Virus record (IMG/VR): IMGVR_UViG_3300030419_001728
Span: 1-20,149 of that record
Source of the DNA: a virus
Length of the DNA: 20,149 nt
Reading direction: 5' to 3' (one strand)
Position 1 is the first letter of the stretch; the number at the start of each line of letters is the position of its first letter. Positions 9,601 to 15,600 of this stretch are shown one piece after another. Position numbers and translations under genes: made by a program. The notes beneath the pieces were generated by a model, which did not search any database, was not told where the DNA came from, and saw only the letters and a list, made by a program, of their open reading frames with translations.

Positions 9601-12600
9601 GATCATTGAATAACCACGGCCAGTATCATGTACTGCATCAACCCTTGTTATTTGCCTCTCACCAGTATATGTCCTATCTTGAATATAGATGATAAATGAT
9701 TGCGTTCTACCATCAGCAGTTCTTTGTCTCCAAACATCAGTATATGGAGTAGATCGTGGATTATTATTAAATTGACCACTAATATCATCCATCACTAAGA
9801 CTCTATTTCCACTGGATTCAGAATAATCAGTGATAAGTCGTGACTGGAAATTAATCTCATCAGAATATGCTCTCTGATGTCCTTGAAGATAATTCTCAGT
9901 TGCTAAGTCATAGTTCTTAACTGTATTGATATCTTCCACTCCATGAAGATCTAATACTCTTGTAACATGAGTGGTTATACCAATTTGTAAAGGAGTTGCA
10001 GAATTTAAATCAGATTCAACCTGAAGATCACTAAATTTCTTAAATCCAGCGGTATGATTTAAAGATCCAACAACATTTTTCCATTCATCATATTGAACCT
10101 TAGATTTAATTGAATATGAGAAACTCTGATAGTAATCATTATCAGAAATTTTCTGTAATTCGTTATTCAGGAATCCTGTTAGATATTCCCATCCATTATC
10201 AACAATAGAAACATCATTTAAATCATACTTAGATTCAAACGTAATTCTATCTTTAATAAGACCTTTTACTCCAGTATCATCATCTGTTATAATCGTATCA
10301 ACTTCAAATTCTGTAGCACCTTCTACTGTTAAGTATTTTGCAGAATCATTCCAATCAAAGACAGTACCAGTGGTATTTCCATCATTTACTTCATCACCTT
10401 TATTGAATGCTCTAGATTCAAGTGTTGAATCAAAATGTGGGAACCATTTAGATGGAACCAATGAACCAGAAGAATTAATAGTATCAAAATTACCAGGCCA
10501 CTCAACTTCGCTGAGATATCCTTCCATACTATATTTGACAGTACCTATACCACCATAATTTGGTGTTACCTCAACAATCTTGAATCTAGCATATTCGTAT
10601 CCAGAAGAATTATATCCCTTCGCAGTTGATCCAACACCAACACTAACATTCTCCACCAAAACCATATCATTGATGGCAAATGGGAATGGATTCTTATAAT
10701 CACCACCTGCAGTCTTAACACTATTAAAGGACTCTTTTAAAGTTACTGTTACTGTAGGAATATCAGTATAAAGTGTTCTTGTAGCACTAGACACTCCACA
10801 AGTATCACTCTTGTTTAATTCAAAATTGGTCGCTCTTACACCATTAGGACCACCAATGGGAAGAATAGTAGGAGGAGTATTAGTAAGACTATAAGTATTC
10901 TCTAAAATATCAACTTTCTTATTCTCAGCATCATATCTCAGATCTACATCTTTAATTTGTTTCTTCGTATTTCCATCAATAACTACTAAACTAGGAGGAG
11001 TGTTATATCCTCGTCCAAATGAAGTAATTCCAATTGATTTAAATCCACTTAAAGGTTCAACCTTTAATACTTGTGGGAATAGTGTTGATGGCTCTAGAGT
11101 TAAATCTGCAGGATAATCAAATCCAATATCTTCAATAGTTGCTCTTACAACCTTTCCTATTGTCTTACTAGAAGACTCTAATACAGCACCTGTACCAGTT
11201 GAAGTAGTAACTGTTGTAATTCCAGGAAGAGCAGTATAACCACTACCCTTATCAAACAATTTAACTTCAGCAATACGACCATATCCTTCTGATGCATTTG
11301 TTGTATAATCTAAATGCGCTGGTGAAGGAGTATAGGAAGCACTTTCTGGACGTTCTTTTAAGTTATATGTAAAGGTATTATCAGATTGCTTAAGAATGCT
11401 AAATTCACCATTATAAATGCTTTCTCTAAATGAGATTTGATTATTAAAATCTACAGTAGTATCAACAACACATTCTTTGTTTATTGTGGTATTAGCATTA
11501 GTCTCTAAAGGAACTAACTTATAGTAAAGTAATGAAGGACTGTCTGCATCAACTTTTAATACAGCCTTAGCATCTCCTGTTACACCAACAGTACCAGTTC
11601 TTGTTACATTAAATGTATCATCTACGAGACCATTAGTTTCGTAATTATTAGTGAAATTAGAATCGTGATAAAATTCAAATCTAAATCCAGCATAATCTGT
11701 ACTACTTTGAGTATATGATAAAGAAGAATCAGAAAGATCAAATGTTACATTGGAATTCTTATAAACAGTCAAAGGTGGGTTAACTGGAGACAGAGTTCCT
11801 GCAACGAAGGTTGAAATTCCAACAAATACTGGAATAGGTCGTGTAGTTTGATATTTGTCAGCTGTTAACTTAATTGTATTACTATCAATTACATAAACAT
11901 AATAGATGGTATTATTAGGTAAATCAATTCCATCTCCAGTACAAGTATGAACTACTTCTTGTCCATTTTGGAATCCATGATCATTAATTGTAATAGAATC
12001 TGGAATACCAGATGTAGCAGTAGTAGTTGTAACACCAGACGTAGCAAAGTCTAAAGGATTTACTAATACCCTTCTATGCTTCTTATTATACTTAATAGTA
12101 ACAGTAGTGGAGATACCAGGATCTACATCAACAAATACTTTATCATCATTACTCAATCCATGAGTTGAAGAAGTAGAGACTGTTACTACATTCTTCTCTA
12201 AACTACCCGTTACAACATCATTATATACTGTTTTGAAACTATGATAGGATCCATCACCAACACTCTTAAAGAAGAGTAATCCTTGATGAGAAGTTGTATT
12301 TGCAACTCCAGCAAAAGATCCAGTTGAACCTAATCCAATAGCAACAGTAGATAATCCAATTAAATCATTACTTACTTTTGCAACCCAAAGACTAGAATAA
12401 TCTGATAAAGCGAAACTATCTCCGGTTGCTACTTGATTTGCACCTGTAAGAATTCCAATACTATCACCAGTATTAACCTGATATGTAACCTTCTCACCTG
12501 TTAATAATCCATGATTAGGTAGATAGATTGTTTGAGTAGGAGACCAAATCTCAGTTATTCCTGCTCCTGGATTAGAGAAACTAATAGTAGTTCCAATTCC

Positions 12601-15600
12601 AGCTTGGGTACCAGCAGCACCAACAGGGTATGCAGTTCCTATTGCAACAGACTCAACAGGATTGAAATAAATTTCCTTATTAACGTTACGAGTAAATGAA
12701 GTTGTACTTCCTACATTAATAGTAAATCTCCTAGGAAGTTCAGTCAAAGTTGTTGTTATGGTATGAGATACTCCCGTTGATCCATCAATAGAACGTAAAA
12801 CTCTAACTCTAGAATTAAATCTATCTACATTTAAAATTCTTACTACTTCTGTTCCTGATGTATAAAGATCATTTTCTTTTAAAGCAGGATATCTTAAATC
12901 ACCTGCTACAGGGAAATAAGTAACTAAACCTGTAACACCATCTGTACCAATTGCTGCAGATACGATTAATTTATTCGTACTAATTCCAATATTGAAAGAT
13001 CCTTGAAGATCTGAAGCAGTTGTTGTTATTCCAGCAATAGAAACAAGACTATTATCTTGAAGACCAATCTCTGTTGAATATATTCCAATAATAGTTTCAG
13101 CAGATGCGTTTCTATTTTTAACTGTAGGATAAAATTCAATTCCAGTTAGAGAAGTAGTAGTTACACTTATAGTTCCTATTCCAGGTCCTGCTACTTTAGA
13201 AACTTTTGCTGAAGCCTTATAATCAGTTGTTATTTCCTTACCAAAAACGAGAGGATCACCAACTTTATATCCAGTACCACCTGTAAGAATACCAATTGCA
13301 TCTATAGATCCTTTTTTAGCAAAGTTAATAATAGAATCCTGAGCAATATATTCAGAAGGTTCATTTACATATCCATAACCACTATATTTCTTATCTAAAG
13401 CATATGGGAAGGTATTTCTAATCCAATTTGTCTTATTTAAATTAATAGCATCCTGATTAGATCCCTGCTGTAAATTAAAAGTATTTGGTTGTGCTTTAAA
13501 GGACTTACCAATCAAATAAGGGAAAGTTGGTTTTTTATAATCCTTAAATGGACCAGTTGCAGAAGTAGTATCTTCAAATGTTGCAAAATATGCATACACA
13601 CCTTTTGGATATTCTGGAGTAACGCAGAATCTTCCATTATTCTCATCTAGTTGTGTTTCGTCATTTGAAGGAACATATTCAAAATCTTCTACAAAATATC
13701 CTGCAGGGAATTCACTAATTGGAGGTCTATCCGTTATCTGTGATGCTTTTTCTACATATCCAGATTTTAACTGAACAACTGATCCACCAGTCTTTGTTGT
13801 ATACCCATATGGGCCATAAATGGGATATCCATCATATGCCCATCCAATAATTGGAGAATGATCACTATTATCGACTTCTATGTTATTGACTTGAGTTAAA
13901 TCCTTTTTACCATACAATGTATTACCATCTTGGTCGGTAGCATAAACAATTTTTCTTAAACTTCTAGGAGCATATACATATGAACACTGAAGTCCAAATT
14001 TCCTGTTAAGAGGAGTTGAAAGGATAACATCATCATCCGTTATAATAGCTTCACTCTTTCTAAACTGATTAACTTGCCAAGTTTTTAAATTAGATCTAAA
14101 TTTAACGTTCTTTCCAGCAGGATCTACCTGAATAAACGTAGTAGAGACTCCATATCCAATTCCACCATGATTAACCCTTACAGAGACAATAGTACCAGCA
14201 GAATCCATCTCTGGAACCAAATCTGCACCAGTACCAATTCCACTGATTGCTAGAGTAGGTGGTGCGTTATATTGAGTACCACCAGCACTAACACTAACCT
14301 CTACAATTTTTCCATTAGAAATTACAGGAGTTAGTACAGCATCTTGTCCAGAATAAACAGAAATATCAGGATCTCTTTCAAGATTGACAATATTTGTTAC
14401 ACCATACCCAGCACCCGTATTTGTAAGATTAACTGATGTAATTTCACCTCTTACAATAGGTTGTACAGTTGCTTCAAACGTATCTCCCGATATTGAAGAT
14501 ATTCCCACATCTCCAACAACTTTTACTTCAATTGCAGGATAATTAAATGTATGAGTACCATATCCAACAGTACTAAAGTCTGCAAACTGCTTAGTATCAA
14601 GATAAAAACTACTAACAGTTGTTCCTACACCAACTGCTGCTAACTGGAAGGAATTATCATCAATAACTGATGCATAGTAATCTAATGAAGTAGAAAGTCC
14701 AGTTATTAGAGTAGTAGCACCCGATCCAACATTAGCAAGAGTATTAGAATAACGAATTACCTCTCCAGTTTGATAACCATGATTAGAAATATTAATAACA
14801 TTAAGAGCTGTGTCTATTCCGACTGATTGACATGTTCTTTCTTTATTTTCATAATCAGATCCAGAATTTAATATTACAATCGAACTTACAATTGCTTTTC
14901 CGTTAACCGACTTCAATGCATGTATTCCATTACCATAATCAGTGAATGTTATAGTAGAAATACCAGATATTGCATCCTCATAGGTTTTATGTAACTTTAC
15001 AGTGTAATCATCATTAATAGAAACATGATATATCGAATCTGTACCCAAACCTACTAAGGGTCTCTCTCCAAAAGTCTTATATACAACTCTTTCACCAACC
15101 CTAAACTTATGATATGTTGAAAATCCAATAGTTGACTGATTACTAGACTGTCCAATAATAACAGTACCAATTCCTGCAGTAATAGATCCAATTCCAGTAG
15201 AATCAAAGGAAACTTGATGAGGAACAGAAACTAATTTAGCCTCTGCAACTGCACCTGTTCCATTTCCTCCTGTAATCTTAACCAATGGAGTTTCAAGGTA
15301 ATCAAAACCCGATTTTAATAATCTAATCTCTTTAAAATCACCTTTAACTGAACAAGAACCTGTTGCACCTGAACCAACAGCATCAGTAACAGAAAGAAGT
15401 GGTGGATTGATTACATCATAGTCTCTACCACCTTTTACTACATTAATTGACTCAATAGAACCAGAATAGACATAATCTCTTGCTTTATAATTTAAAACTT
15501 CTACACCATCGATCAAAATTCCAGTATAACCCATATCTGTTTCATAATCTTTTCCATCAGGAACAGGTGGAGCTACTTCTCTTAAAAGTTTTTGTGATTC

